Below are positions 15,947-24,375 of a stretch of 55,132 nt of DNA, piece by piece (the stretch's first letter is position 1; each line of letters opens with the position of its first letter). The DNA lies in contig JAQXYZ010000110.1 of assembly GCA_029226935.1 (NCBI GenBank), forward strand, positions 1 to 55,132, given 5' to 3'. The position numbers were made by a program, and so were the translations under genes. Source of the DNA: Bacillota bacterium. Lineage in GTDB: Bacteria; Bacillota; Clostridia; Lachnospirales; Lachnospiraceae. The notes beneath the pieces were generated by a model. That model had not been told where the DNA came from and ran no database searches. It worked only from the letters and a program-made list of their open reading frames with translations.

Positions 15947-16579
15947 ATGACAGCTATAGAAAGAAGAGATAAGGGATTGCCCTACAGACCGGATCATACG
16001 ATTGATGAACAGCAGGAGAGGGCAAGAATTTTGATGGAAAAGCTAAACAGTACGAAGCATTCCGATCTTGATGAAATAAGAAAGATTGAAAAGGAATTGC
16101 TTGGAAAGTCAAAGAATTTACTGATTAATCCACCATTCTACTGCGATTTTGGATTTAATATTGAAGTGGGAGACAGATTTTTTGCCAACTTTAATTGTAC
16201 ATTTCTCGACACCGGAAAAATCATTATTGGAGACAGTTGTCTGATAGGGCCAAATGTTTCCATTTACACATCAGGACATCCGATTCACCCTGACGCAAGG
16301 AAATGTGTTCCTGTTTATGCAATGGATGTAACAATCGGAGATAATTGCTGGATCGGTGGAAATGTTACGATTTGCCCCGGAGTACATATAGGAAGTAATG
16401 TGGTCATTGGTGCAGGAAGTGTTGTGACAAAAGATATTCCGGACTGGTCTGTAGCAGCAGGAAATCCATGCAGAGTCATTCGCAAGATTACCGATGAGGA
16501 CCGCAGGTACTATTATAAGGACAGGGAATTTGACGAGGAAGCATGGGAATATATTGTACGGGGAGAGATTTGCAGGTAG
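15947..16579 (+). CDS. Sugar O-acetyltransferase, left-handed beta-helix (maltose/galactoside acetyltransferase type)
   Basis: The 210-residue protein has the N-terminal maltose O-acetyltransferase helical part (ERRDKGLPYRPDH). A hexapeptide-repeat beta-helix follows (IIIGDSCLIGPNVSI, VTIGDNCWIGGNVTICPGV, IGSNVVIGAGSVVTKDIP). The catalytic histidine is in TSGHPIHP, and the AAGNPCRVIRKI ending is standard. It transfers acetyl from acetyl-CoA to sugar hydroxyls in the cytosol. Length is slightly above the usual 185-200 because of the C-terminal tail after RKI. It appears to be transcribed alone from an extended -10 promoter. The physiological sugar is unknown. Confidence 0.9.
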   Translation: MTAIERRDKGLPYRPDHTIDEQQERARILMEKLNSTKHSDLDEIRKIEKELLGKSKNLLINPPFYCDFGFNIEVGDRFFANFNCTFLDTGKIIIGDSCLIGPNVSIYTSGHPIHPDARKCVPVYAMDVTIGDNCWIGGNVTICPGVHIGSNVVIGAGSVVTKDIPDWSVAAGNPCRVIRKITDEDRRYYYKDREFDEEAWEYIVRGEICR

Positions 16580-16698
16580 CCGATATGGCTTAAGGTTTTA
16601 TAGCGACTGTGTGCGAAATAAGGGAGAAATTGCGGCGAAGATTCGGCTTGTCAATCATCTGAAATTAATTTACAATGAAGGAGTATCGTTATAGGGGG

Positions 16699-16717
16699 CT
16701 TTCTGTCAGACAGAGAG
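16699..16717 (+). promoter_or_regulatory. Hairpin at the comEA ribosome site
   Basis: CTTTCTGT (16699-16706) pairs with ACAGAGAG (16710-16717) across a three-base loop, giving 8 bp including one G-U pair. The right arm overlaps the start of the GAGAGGGA ribosome site for ATG 16724, so the fold could limit translation initiation. There is no independent support. Confidence 0.3.
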
Positions 16718-16723
16718 GGAATA

Positions 16724-17398
16724 ATGATAAATAAGAAATTTCTGATGGCAGCCGGAATTTTCATATTGGTCTTTTGTATTTTGTCGGGCTGCGAAAAAAA
16801 GAGAACAAAGGAGGAGTTAATCCTCCTTCCGGTGGAAACCAATGTTGAAACCGGGACAGCAAAGGCAGAGACAGTCGAAAAGGAAGAAGCGGAAACCAAT
16901 GCACAGGAAAATGACAGGCTGCGGGAAGATGCAGACAGTGCGATCACAGAAGAAGCTTATGTGGTACATATCTGCGGAGCTGTAGAAAATCCGGGCATTT
17001 ATATGCTGGAGGCAGGCAGTCGCATATATCAGGCGATTGATGCGGCAGGAGGACTTTGTGAAGATGCAGCCGGTGACTATTTAAATCAGGCAGATACCCT
17101 TACGGATGGCATGAAGATTTATGTGCCGACTAAAGCGGAGGTTGAGGCATCCGGCGAAGGGAGCAGCTGGCAAATCAAGGCGATGATGGCATCAGAGGAA
17201 GACAGCCGGATGGTGAACATTAACACTGCCGACGAGGAACTTTTGTGCACGCTTCCCGGAGTTGGCAGCAGCAGGGCAAAGAGTATTATTGCATACCGGG
17301 AAAGAAATGGAGCATTTCAAAAAATAGAAGAGATTATGAACGTAGAGGGGATTAAAGAAGGGCTGTTTCAGAAAATCAGGGACAGCATTACAGTATAA
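16724..17398 (+). CDS. comEA: ComEA-like helix-hairpin-helix DNA-binding protein, predicted lipoprotein
   Basis: ComEA binds incoming double-stranded DNA outside the membrane during natural transformation. The 224-residue protein has three parts. The N-terminus is a lipoprotein signal (FILVFCILSGC, lipobox LSGC). An SLBB-type domain follows (VVHICGAVENPGIYMLEAGSR, about residues 80-140). A C-terminal helix-hairpin-helix pair is last (VNINTADEELLCTLPGVG and IIAYRERNGAFQKIEEIM). Well-studied ComEA proteins have a membrane helix anchor, so a lipid anchor is a variation. comEC lies four genes downstream, with a two-component system and a GerMN lipoprotein in between. A hairpin overlaps the ribosome site. 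Confidence 0.88.
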   Translation: MINKKFLMAAGIFILVFCILSGCEKKRTKEELILLPVETNVETGTAKAETVEKEEAETNAQENDRLREDADSAITEEAYVVHICGAVENPGIYMLEAGSRIYQAIDAAGGLCEDAAGDYLNQADTLTDGMKIYVPTKAEVEASGEGSSWQIKAMMASEEDSRMVNINTADEELLCTLPGVGSSRAKSIIAYRERNGAFQKIEEIMNVEGIKEGLFQKIRDSITV

Positions 17399-17450
17399 AG
17401 GGTGTCTGCGCTGTTTGGGGCAGATTTTGGAAAGGAATGGATTGGTTAAA

Positions 17451-18131
17451 ATGGCGAAGAAGGTTCTGGTAGTAGATGATGAGAAGCTGATTGTGAAGGG
17501 AATACGTTTCAGTCTGGAGCAGGACGGAATGGAAGTGGATTGCGCCTATGATGGGGAGGAAGCGTTGGAGATGATCAGAAAAAAGGAATACGACATCATT
17601 CTTCTTGACGTTATGCTTCCTAAGCTGACCGGCTTCGAGGTCTGTCAGCAGGTCAGAGAATTTTCCGGTGTCCCGATTGTTATGTTGACAGCGAAAGGGG
17701 AGGATATGGACAAGATCCTCGGACTGGAATATGGAGCAGATGATTATATTACCAAGCCCTTTAATATTCTTGAGGTAAAGGCGAGAATTAAGGCCATCAT
17801 TCGCCGAACCTCTCCTAAACCAAGAGAGGCAGCTAAGATCATTGAAAGCGGAGATATGAAGCTGGACTGCGAAGGAAGAAGAGTGTATGTGGCAGGAAAG
17901 GAGATTAACCTCACTGCCAAGGAATTTGAACTTTTAGAACTGCTTGTTAATAATGCAAATAAAGTATACAGCAGGGAAAATCTGCTAAAGCTGGTATGGG
18001 GCAACGAATATCCGGGGGATGTTCGTACTGTGGATGTGCACATCAGAAGGTTAAGGGAAAAAATTGAGCAAAATCCTTCTGAGCCGAAGTATGTGCATAC
18101 GAAATGGGGCGTAGGCTATTATTTTGCATAA
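17451..18131 (+). CDS. OmpR/PhoB-family response regulator
   Basis: The 226-residue regulator has a receiver domain (KKVLVVDDEKLIVKGI at the start, phosphoacceptor D53 in ILLDVMLPKLTGF, switch residues in MLTAKG and the KPF lysine). The C-terminal winged-helix DNA-binding domain contains LTAKEFELLELLVNNANKVYS and VDVHIRRLREKIE. It should control transcription on phosphorylation by the kinase encoded 33 bases downstream. The frame is open upstream to TTG 17415, and TTG 17442 sits 5 bases after AAAGGA. ATG 17451 gives the conserved N-terminus, so the start is uncertain by a few codons. The target genes are not shown by the sequence. Confidence 0.9.
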   Translation: MAKKVLVVDDEKLIVKGIRFSLEQDGMEVDCAYDGEEALEMIRKKEYDIILLDVMLPKLTGFEVCQQVREFSGVPIVMLTAKGEDMDKILGLEYGADDYITKPFNILEVKARIKAIIRRTSPKPREAAKIIESGDMKLDCEGRRVYVAGKEINLTAKEFELLELLVNNANKVYSRENLLKLVWGNEYPGDVRTVDVHIRRLREKIEQNPSEPKYVHTKWGVGYYFA

Positions 18132-18164
18132 GGAGGCAGAGTTTAAAGGAAAGGCAGTGCCGTT

Positions 18165-19646
18165 ATGGCTGGAAAAATAAAAGCAATTCTGAAGAAATTA
18201 AAAATAGGGCGGAGTCTTAAGGTACGCCTGTTTATCATTATCTTTTTAATGGGATTTATTCCCAGTATCTTTATGCGTGTGGGCATTTTGGAAAATTATG
18301 AAAGCCGTGCCATCGATGTGCGTATCTCTGATGTACAAACGCAGTTAAAAATCATTGCAAATCACCTGATTACATACAACTATCTTCAGGACACCTCATC
18401 AGAGGTGATCGGAGCAGAATTGGAGCAGCTTTCCAATCTGTATAACGGACGTGTCCTGATTATTAATGAGAGCCTGAAAGTGATTAAAGATACCTATGGG
18501 ATCAGCGAAGGAAAAACAATTATTTCCGAAGAAGTGATCAAGTGCATGAAGGGAATCAATACGGCAAATCATGACAGAGTTAATGGTTTTATTGAGATAA
18601 CCATACCCATTGTAGAGAACATATCAGCACAGAATGCAACAGAGGATCAGCCGGAGGGAACGGAAATTGTAAGAGGTGTCATGCTGATCAGTGTTTCCAC
18701 AGATACGATTGTGGCTACCATGGAAATCCTTAACAGAAAGGCTTTAATTTTGGGGATTATTATGGCAATCTGTACCTTTGCCATTGCTCTTGTTCTGGCG
18801 CAGATACTGATACGTCCGTTTGACCGCATTTCAAGAGCAATCAGTGAGGTAAAGGAAGGGTATACGGATGAACCCATTTCCGTGCCCGATTATCTGGAAA
18901 CGGAGCATATTGTGGATGCATTTAACAGTCTGATTGCGAGAATGAAGGCTTTGGATGATTCCAGGCAGGAGTTTGTTGCAAACGTGTCCCATGAACTGAA
19001 AACGCCCATTACTTCCGTTAAGGTTCTTGCAGATTCACTGCTGGCACAGCAGGATGTCCCGGCAGAGCTTTATCATGAATTTATGGAGGACATAGCACAG
19101 GAGATTGAGCGTGAGGATAAGATCATCAATGATTTGCTTGCACTTGTGAAGCTGGATAAGTCGGCGGCAGAACTTAACATCAGCGTAGTAAATATCAATG
19201 AACTGACTGAGATTATCTTAAAAAGACTCCGCCCCATTGCCAGAAAGAACAATGTGGAAGTAACCCTGATCAGCAGGAGAGAAATTCTTGCAGAAGTGGA
19301 TGAGGTAAAAATGTCCTTAATTTTGACGAATCTGGTGGAAAATGCGATCAAATATAATCGTGAGCAGGGAAAGGTGGAGGTAACGCTTGATGCGGATCAT
19401 CAGTTCTTTACCGTACAGGTGTCCGATACGGGAATAGGAATTCCGGAGGAATCCCTGAACCAGATTTACGAGCGTTTTTACAGGGTAGACAAATCACATT
19501 CCAGGGAAATCGGCGGTACTGGATTAGGGCTTGCAATTACCAGAAATGCGGTACTTCTTCATCGCGGCTCTATTAAGGCAGAGAGCGTGGAGGGCGAGGG
19601 AACCACTTTTGTCGTAAAAATACCCCTTTCCAGAGTTTTAATATAG
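18165..19646 (+). CDS. Membrane sensor histidine kinase
   Basis: The 493-residue kinase has a first membrane helix at about residues 20-40 and an extracytoplasmic sensor of about 145 residues. A second helix lies at about 193-213 (ALILGIIMAICTFAIALVLA), followed by a HAMP linker. The dimerisation domain has phosphoacceptor H276 in NVSHELKTPITS. The ATPase domain has N-box NLVENAIKYN, G1 DTGIGIPEE and G2 GGTGLGLAI. It pairs with the regulator just upstream. The sensor domain gives no clear ligand. The layout, including a lipoprotein gene directly after it, resembles envelope-stress or cell-wall monitoring systems, which is an inference only. Confidence 0.92.
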   Translation: MAGKIKAILKKLKIGRSLKVRLFIIIFLMGFIPSIFMRVGILENYESRAIDVRISDVQTQLKIIANHLITYNYLQDTSSEVIGAELEQLSNLYNGRVLIINESLKVIKDTYGISEGKTIISEEVIKCMKGINTANHDRVNGFIEITIPIVENISAQNATEDQPEGTEIVRGVMLISVSTDTIVATMEILNRKALILGIIMAICTFAIALVLAQILIRPFDRISRAISEVKEGYTDEPISVPDYLETEHIVDAFNSLIARMKALDDSRQEFVANVSHELKTPITSVKVLADSLLAQQDVPAELYHEFMEDIAQEIEREDKIINDLLALVKLDKSAAELNISVVNINELTEIILKRLRPIARKNNVEVTLISRREILAEVDEVKMSLILTNLVENAIKYNREQGKVEVTLDADHQFFTVQVSDTGIGIPEESLNQIYERFYRVDKSHSREIGGTGLGLAITRNAVLLHRGSIKAESVEGEGTTFVVKIPLSRVLI

Positions 19647-19657
19647 GAGGAAGAGCT

Positions 19658-20578
19658 TTGAGAAGCAGAAAATTTTGTCTTTGGCTGTTGCTGTTAATGT
19701 CCCTGCTTTTGTGTGCCTGTGGACAGAAACGGAAAGAAGTAGAAGGGCATACCTATAACATATATTATGTAAACTATGATGAAACTGCAATTTTTTCAAG
19801 GGAATATCATACCGGGACGGAGGATGTTACGCAGCTGATTGATGAACTGCTCAGTCAGCTGGCAGCAGCACCGGAAAAGCTGGAGTATAAGGCACCGCTA
19901 TCGGGAAATTTCAGTCTTTTGAATTACAATCTTGTGGAAGACCAGCTGACATTGAGTTTCAGTGAAAATTATAAAATTCAGCCGACAACGACGGAAGTAC
20001 TTGTGCGTGCAGCGATTGTGAGGACGCTGACTCAGATTGAAGGGATACAGTATGTGTCGTTTCTTCTTCAGTCAGAGCCGCTTACAGATGCTTCAGGGGC
20101 GGTAATTGGAATGATGAACGCAGAGATGTTTATCGACAATGCAGGGAATGAGATTAATACCTATGAAAAGGTAAAACTGACTCTGTACTTTGCCAACGAG
20201 GCGGGGGACGGGTTGAAAAAGGTCAGCAGAACTGTAGTCTATAACAGTAATATTTCGATGGAAAGGCTGGTGGTGGAACAGCTGATCGCTGGACCTTTAG
20301 AAAATGAAAAAGCGTTTCCAATGATTAATCCCGGCACCAAAATTGTGAGTGTAAATGTGAAAGATGGAATATGTTATGTAAACTTAGATAGCAGCTTTTT
20401 GACTCAGATTTATAATGTGACCTCTCAGGTAACAATTTATGCGATTACGAATTCACTGGCAGAGATTGCCAATGTAAATAAGGTGCAGATTTCTGTAAAC
20501 GGTGATACCAATGTAACCTATAAAGAAAACATTAATCTGTCCAGCGTGTTCGAAAGAAATCTGGAGATGGTGGAGTAA
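19658..20578 (+). CDS. GerMN-domain lipoprotein
   Basis: The 306-residue protein has a lipoprotein signal peptide (LLLLMSLLLCACGQ, lipobox CAC). Two GerMN-type repeats follow: YNIYYVNYDETAIF to VRTLTQIEGIQYV, and VKLTLYFANEAGDGL to VNKVQISVNGDT. GerM-like proteins take part in sporulation and cell-envelope processes at the outer face of the membrane. TTG 19658 is the start, with AGGAGG 5 bases upstream. It lies 11 bases after the kinase gene, so it may act as an accessory to the two-component system or be part of its output. GerMN partners next to kinases are known in Gram-positive lineages, for example LpqB with MtrB in actinobacteria. Confidence 0.85.
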   Translation: MRSRKFCLWLLLLMSLLLCACGQKRKEVEGHTYNIYYVNYDETAIFSREYHTGTEDVTQLIDELLSQLAAAPEKLEYKAPLSGNFSLLNYNLVEDQLTLSFSENYKIQPTTTEVLVRAAIVRTLTQIEGIQYVSFLLQSEPLTDASGAVIGMMNAEMFIDNAGNEINTYEKVKLTLYFANEAGDGLKKVSRTVVYNSNISMERLVVEQLIAGPLENEKAFPMINPGTKIVSVNVKDGICYVNLDSSFLTQIYNVTSQVTIYAITNSLAEIANVNKVQISVNGDTNVTYKENINLSSVFERNLEMVE

Positions 20579-20604
20579 AAATTACATAAGAGAAAGGAAA
20601 CAAC

Positions 20605-22809
20605 ATGAGAAAACGCCCGCTGGGTTTTTGGTGTCTGGTGGTGACGGTACTCCTGTATCTGTTTGTAAGAGAAAGACCCATTCCTTATACGAACGACAGC
20701 GCCTGGCAGGGGAAGAGTCTTACGGTAACAGGAAAGGTATACAGGAAAGAAACCGTCATCCAGAGAACGGGTCCGGTGTCGGTTCTGTATTTAGAATTAA
20801 TACAGGAAAACAGAACAGGATATCATGATGGCAAAATCATATGTTATCTGAAAGCCGGTCAGACGGAACCGGAAATGGGAAGCTGTGTAAAATTATGTGG
20901 GAAGCCCAAACTATTCGAGAGAGCGTCCAATCCGGGACAATTCGATCTTTATTCTTTTTATCAAATATCCGGAATTTCTTATCGCCTCAATCAGGCGGAA
21001 ATTCTTGCAAAGACAACTGAATATAATCATTTTACTGAGATGCTTTATCAGGCACGGTGTTTTTTGGCAAAAAAGCTGGAAAGCAGTCTGCCCGAAAAGG
21101 AGGCAGCAATCATGTGCGCGATTTTGCTTGGAACAAAGAGTGGTATGGACAGGGAAATTAAAATGCTTTATCAACAGAATGGCATTGCTCATATTCTGGC
21201 GATTTCGGGGCTTCATGTTTCCATGCTGGGAATGGGATTATACCGGCTCCTTCGCAAATGGGGAGTGCCGATGAAGGAGGCGGCTGCATGTTCTGCTGCT
21301 GCAATGCTGCTGTATGGTGCGATGGTGGGCTTTTCGGTATCAGCAGTCAGGGCGATTCTGATGTTTGCCATTCATATGTTTGCAGTTATCTGTGAGCGCA
21401 CCTATGATATGCTGACGGCTGTTTCGGTTGCCGCTGTATTGGTGCTTTTAGAGCAGCCGCTTTACTTTTTTCACAGTGGTTTCATATTTTCTTTCGGATG
21501 TGTGGCAGGAATTGGTACACTTTTGCCCGCACTGACAGAAGGAAGCTCCCTATGCAGAGAAAAGGGGTCAAAATGGACGAGGCGTTTGATAAAAGGTCTG
21601 TTGACAGGAGTAGGAATGTCAGTCATTACCTTGCCTGTAAATCTGTGGTTTTATTACCAGTTTCCGGTGTATTCTGTTTTTCTGAATCTTCTGATTATTC
21701 CCCTGATGAGCCTTTTGGTAATGGCAGGGCTTGCCCTGATTGCAGTTCAGTTCCTTCATCCGCTGGCAGCAGTGCCATTTGCGTTTGTTGTTCAGGGAAT
21801 ATTAAAGCTGTATGAAATAGCCATGAAACTTTGCAATAAGCTGCCGGGAAGGCTTTGGATTGCCGGACAGCCTAAGGAGTGGCAGGTACTTGTGTATTTA
21901 TTTCTCCTGACAGCTGTTGTGGTTTTCAGAAAACAGTTAAAACTGCTGACTAAATGGGTAGTTGTGGCAGTGGCAATGATTGTGCTCTGTATTCGGACGG
22001 AAAACCGGATGGAGCTTACCTTCCTTGATGTGGGTCAGGGAGACTGCATTTTTGTAGGAAATGCAAATGGGGATAATTATCTGGTAGATGGTGGAAGTTC
22101 TTCCGTGTCAGAAGTCGGGATTTATCGAATCATCCCGTTTTTAAAAAGTCGTGGCGTACACAGGCTGAAAGCGGTTTTTGTTACACATCCCGACGAAGAT
22201 CACTGTAATGGGATTAGGGAGCTTTTGGCTGATGGGAAGAAGCAGGGAATCTTTATAGAAAATCTGGTTCTCCCTGATGTGGAAGAAGAGGAGAAAAGCC
22301 AAGGCTATCTGGAATTGGAAAGACTTGCTTTGGACGCAGATATTCCGGTGCGTTCTATTAGCGCAGGGCAGGAGATAACGGATGGGAGACTTAAATTCAT
22401 CTGTCTGAACCCCTCCAAAGATAGTGCTTTGACAGAGAATGAGTATTCCGTCGTATTGCAGCTTTACTATGAAAATTTCAGTGCCGTGCTGACAGGAGAT
22501 GTGGAGGGAAAAGGCGAACAGGAAATGCTTCGATGCATGAAGGAACGGGGAGCTGACCAGGTAACTGTATTGAAAGCAGCACATCATGGATCGGCTTATT
22601 CAACACCGGAAGAACTTTTGAACATAATTACGCCTGTCTATACCGTCGTTTCCTGTGGTCAAAATAACTCCTATGGGCATCCCCATAAGGAACTTCTTGA
22701 ACGTCTTATCAATTGTAAGACCAACACAATCATTACCTATGAAGCCGGAGCAGTTACTTTTTGGACAGATGGAAATAGGGTAGAGGTAAAAAAATATTTG
22801 GAGAAATAA
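20605..22809 (+). CDS. comEC: DNA internalization channel protein ComEC/Rec2
   Basis: ComEC forms the membrane channel that imports single-stranded DNA during transformation. The 734-residue length is normal. Order of parts: an N-terminal DUF4131 OB-like region with SLTVTGKVYRKE; the competence membrane domain around GIAHILAISGLHVSMLGMGL and VSAVRAILMFAIHM; and a C-terminal metallo-beta-lactamase domain from about residue 470. In that domain FLDVGQGDCIFVG, the metal motif HPDEDH (about 527-532), LTGDVEG and KAAHHGSAYSTP are all intact, so nuclease activity is plausible. It lies downstream of comEA and ahead of holA, the usual Firmicutes order. No other transformation pilus genes are in the window. 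Confidence 0.93.
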   Translation: MRKRPLGFWCLVVTVLLYLFVRERPIPYTNDSAWQGKSLTVTGKVYRKETVIQRTGPVSVLYLELIQENRTGYHDGKIICYLKAGQTEPEMGSCVKLCGKPKLFERASNPGQFDLYSFYQISGISYRLNQAEILAKTTEYNHFTEMLYQARCFLAKKLESSLPEKEAAIMCAILLGTKSGMDREIKMLYQQNGIAHILAISGLHVSMLGMGLYRLLRKWGVPMKEAAACSAAAMLLYGAMVGFSVSAVRAILMFAIHMFAVICERTYDMLTAVSVAAVLVLLEQPLYFFHSGFIFSFGCVAGIGTLLPALTEGSSLCREKGSKWTRRLIKGLLTGVGMSVITLPVNLWFYYQFPVYSVFLNLLIIPLMSLLVMAGLALIAVQFLHPLAAVPFAFVVQGILKLYEIAMKLCNKLPGRLWIAGQPKEWQVLVYLFLLTAVVVFRKQLKLLTKWVVVAVAMIVLCIRTENRMELTFLDVGQGDCIFVGNANGDNYLVDGGSSSVSEVGIYRIIPFLKSRGVHRLKAVFVTHPDEDHCNGIRELLADGKKQGIFIENLVLPDVEEEEKSQGYLELERLALDADIPVRSISAGQEITDGRLKFICLNPSKDSALTENEYSVVLQLYYENFSAVLTGDVEGKGEQEMLRCMKERGADQVTVLKAAHHGSAYSTPEELLNIITPVYTVVSCGQNNSYGHPHKELLERLINCKTNTIITYEAGAVTFWTDGNRVEVKKYLEK

Positions 22810-22853
22810 ACAGCAGCTGCTGTAATTTTTGGGAAACCTTCCACCCTTCACCC

Positions 22854-22882
22854 TTCCAAATTATGTGAGGATGTGCTAAAAT
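22854..22882 (+). promoter_or_regulatory. Candidate promoter for holA
   Basis: An extended -10 (TGC-TAAAAT, hexamer 22877-22882) lies 17 bases after a weak -35 (TTCCAA, 22854-22859). It is about 37 bases before the holA GTG. This would allow holA expression independent of comEC. Confidence 0.4.
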
Positions 22883-22918
22883 GCATAGAGTAATTTACTT
22901 ATCAGCAGAGGAGTTAAC

Positions 22919-23893
22919 GTGCAGCGTCTTATAGAGGACATTAAAACACAACAATTTAATCATATTTATCTTCTCTTTGGGGAGGAAGCTTATCTTCGTA
23001 AGCAATACCGTGACAAGCTGAAGGAAGCAATAATCGGTGATGATACGATGAATTATCATTACTATGAGGGGAAGGATATTTCTGTCGGAGAAGTCATTGA
23101 CCAGGCGGAGACCCTGCCATTTTTTGCGGAAAGACGTCTGATTATTCTGGAGAACAGCGGACTGTTCAAAAGTGGTGGGGAGCAGCTCGCAGAGTATCTT
23201 TCAGCACAGGCGCAGAGTACTTATTTTGTGTTCGTAGAAGCGGAAATTGACAAGAGAAGCAAACTGTATAAGACGGTGCTCTCCAAAGGATGTGCCATAG
23301 AATTTGCAATGCAGGATGAAGCTACCCTGAAACGCTGGATCTTAGGAATGGTAAAAAAGGAAAATAAGAAAATCTCTGAGAATACGTTGACCCTTTTTTT
23401 GGAAAAAACGGGAACCGACATGGAGAATATCCGCAAGGAGGCAGAAAAGCTGTTCTGTTATTGCATGGAAAAAGAGATGATTACGCAGCAGGATGTTGAG
23501 GCAATTTGCACCAGGCAGATTGGAAATCATATTTTTGACATGGTAGGCGCTATTGCGGACAAAAAACAGAAAAAGGCACTGGAACTTTATTATGAGCTGC
23601 TTGCACAGAAGGAGCCGCCAATGAGGATCCTGTTTCTCATTGCCAGACAGTTTAATTTGCTTCTTCAGGTCAAGGAACTTCGGGAAAAGGGATATCAGAA
23701 TAAAACCATTGGTGAAAAGGTAGGACTGCCGGGATTTATTGCAGGTAAGTATGTAGCTCAGGCAGCGCGCTTCAAGAGCGCGGAACTGCGTGATGCCGTA
23801 GAGGCATGTGTGGATGCAGAGGAAGCCATTAAGACAGGCAGGATGAATGATAATATGAGCGTTGAAATGCTGATCATCAGATACAGCAGTTAA
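22919..23893 (+). CDS. holA: DNA polymerase III delta subunit
   Basis: HolA opens the beta sliding clamp as part of the clamp loader. The 324-residue protein begins with HIYLLFGEEAYLRKQYRDKL, the degenerate AAA+ start typical of delta. It continues LPFFAERRLIILENSGLF and the conserved FDMVGAIADKKQKKALELY, then RILFLIARQFNLLLQVKEL of the collar domain. GTG 22919 has GAGGAG 7 bases upstream. Its place directly after comEC is conserved in many Firmicutes. A promoter candidate in the gap suggests expression separate from competence genes. Confidence 0.92.
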   Translation: MQRLIEDIKTQQFNHIYLLFGEEAYLRKQYRDKLKEAIIGDDTMNYHYYEGKDISVGEVIDQAETLPFFAERRLIILENSGLFKSGGEQLAEYLSAQAQSTYFVFVEAEIDKRSKLYKTVLSKGCAIEFAMQDEATLKRWILGMVKKENKKISENTLTLFLEKTGTDMENIRKEAEKLFCYCMEKEMITQQDVEAICTRQIGNHIFDMVGAIADKKQKKALELYYELLAQKEPPMRILFLIARQFNLLLQVKELREKGYQNKTIGEKVGLPGFIAGKYVAQAARFKSAELRDAVEACVDAEEAIKTGRMNDNMSVEMLIIRYSS

Positions 23894-23919
23894 AAATAAA
23901 TGCAGAAAGAAAGGAAGTA

Positions 23920-24372
23920 ATGAAAATGAGTATGATTGAAACTGTACGCAGCCAGATGATGGAGGCAATGAAAAACAAGGATAAGGACAGAAAGGAAGCC
24001 CTTTCTATGCTTCTTGGAGCACTGAAAAACAAGGCGATTGACAAGAGAGAGGATTTGACAGAGGCTGAGGAATTTGAAGTAGTAAAGAAGGAAATTAAGC
24101 AGACGAAGGAAACCATGGAGCTTGCACCTGCAGACAGGACAGACATTAAGGAGGCATGTGAAATAAGGCTTGCAGTATATCAGGAATTTGCACCCGAGGA
24201 AATGAGTGAAGAGGCTATTCGCGATCAAGTAAAGGAAGTTCTTGCACTTCTCGGGATCACAGAACCTTCAGGTAAGGACAAAGGTAAGGTAATGAAGGAA
24301 CTGATGCCCAGAGTAAAGGGAAGAGCAGATGGCGGTCTGGTAAATAAAATAGTGGGAGAAATGCTTGGTTAA
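23920..24372 (+). CDS. yqeY: GatB/YqeY domain-containing protein
   Basis: The 150-residue protein matches the free-standing YqeY family, which shares a helical tRNA-binding domain with GatB of the amidotransferase. Conserved parts are LSMLLGALKNKAIDKRE, EEFEVVKKEIKQTKETMELA and the final LMPRVKGRADGGLVNKIVGEML. It is cytoplasmic, and its role in tRNA handling is not well defined. AAGGAAG lies just before ATG 23920; a second in-frame ATG follows two codons later. The double-Nudix gene starts 4 bases after its stop, implying co-translation. Confidence 0.9.
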   Translation: MKMSMIETVRSQMMEAMKNKDKDRKEALSMLLGALKNKAIDKREDLTEAEEFEVVKKEIKQTKETMELAPADRTDIKEACEIRLAVYQEFAPEEMSEEAIRDQVKEVLALLGITEPSGKDKGKVMKELMPRVKGRADGGLVNKIVGEMLG

Positions 24373-24375
24373 ACG

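Noticed and set aside
22810-22823. ACAGCAGCTGCTGT palindrome after comEC as terminator
   Set aside because: The arms are too short once a loop is allowed, and the T-run is displaced. It may be chance.
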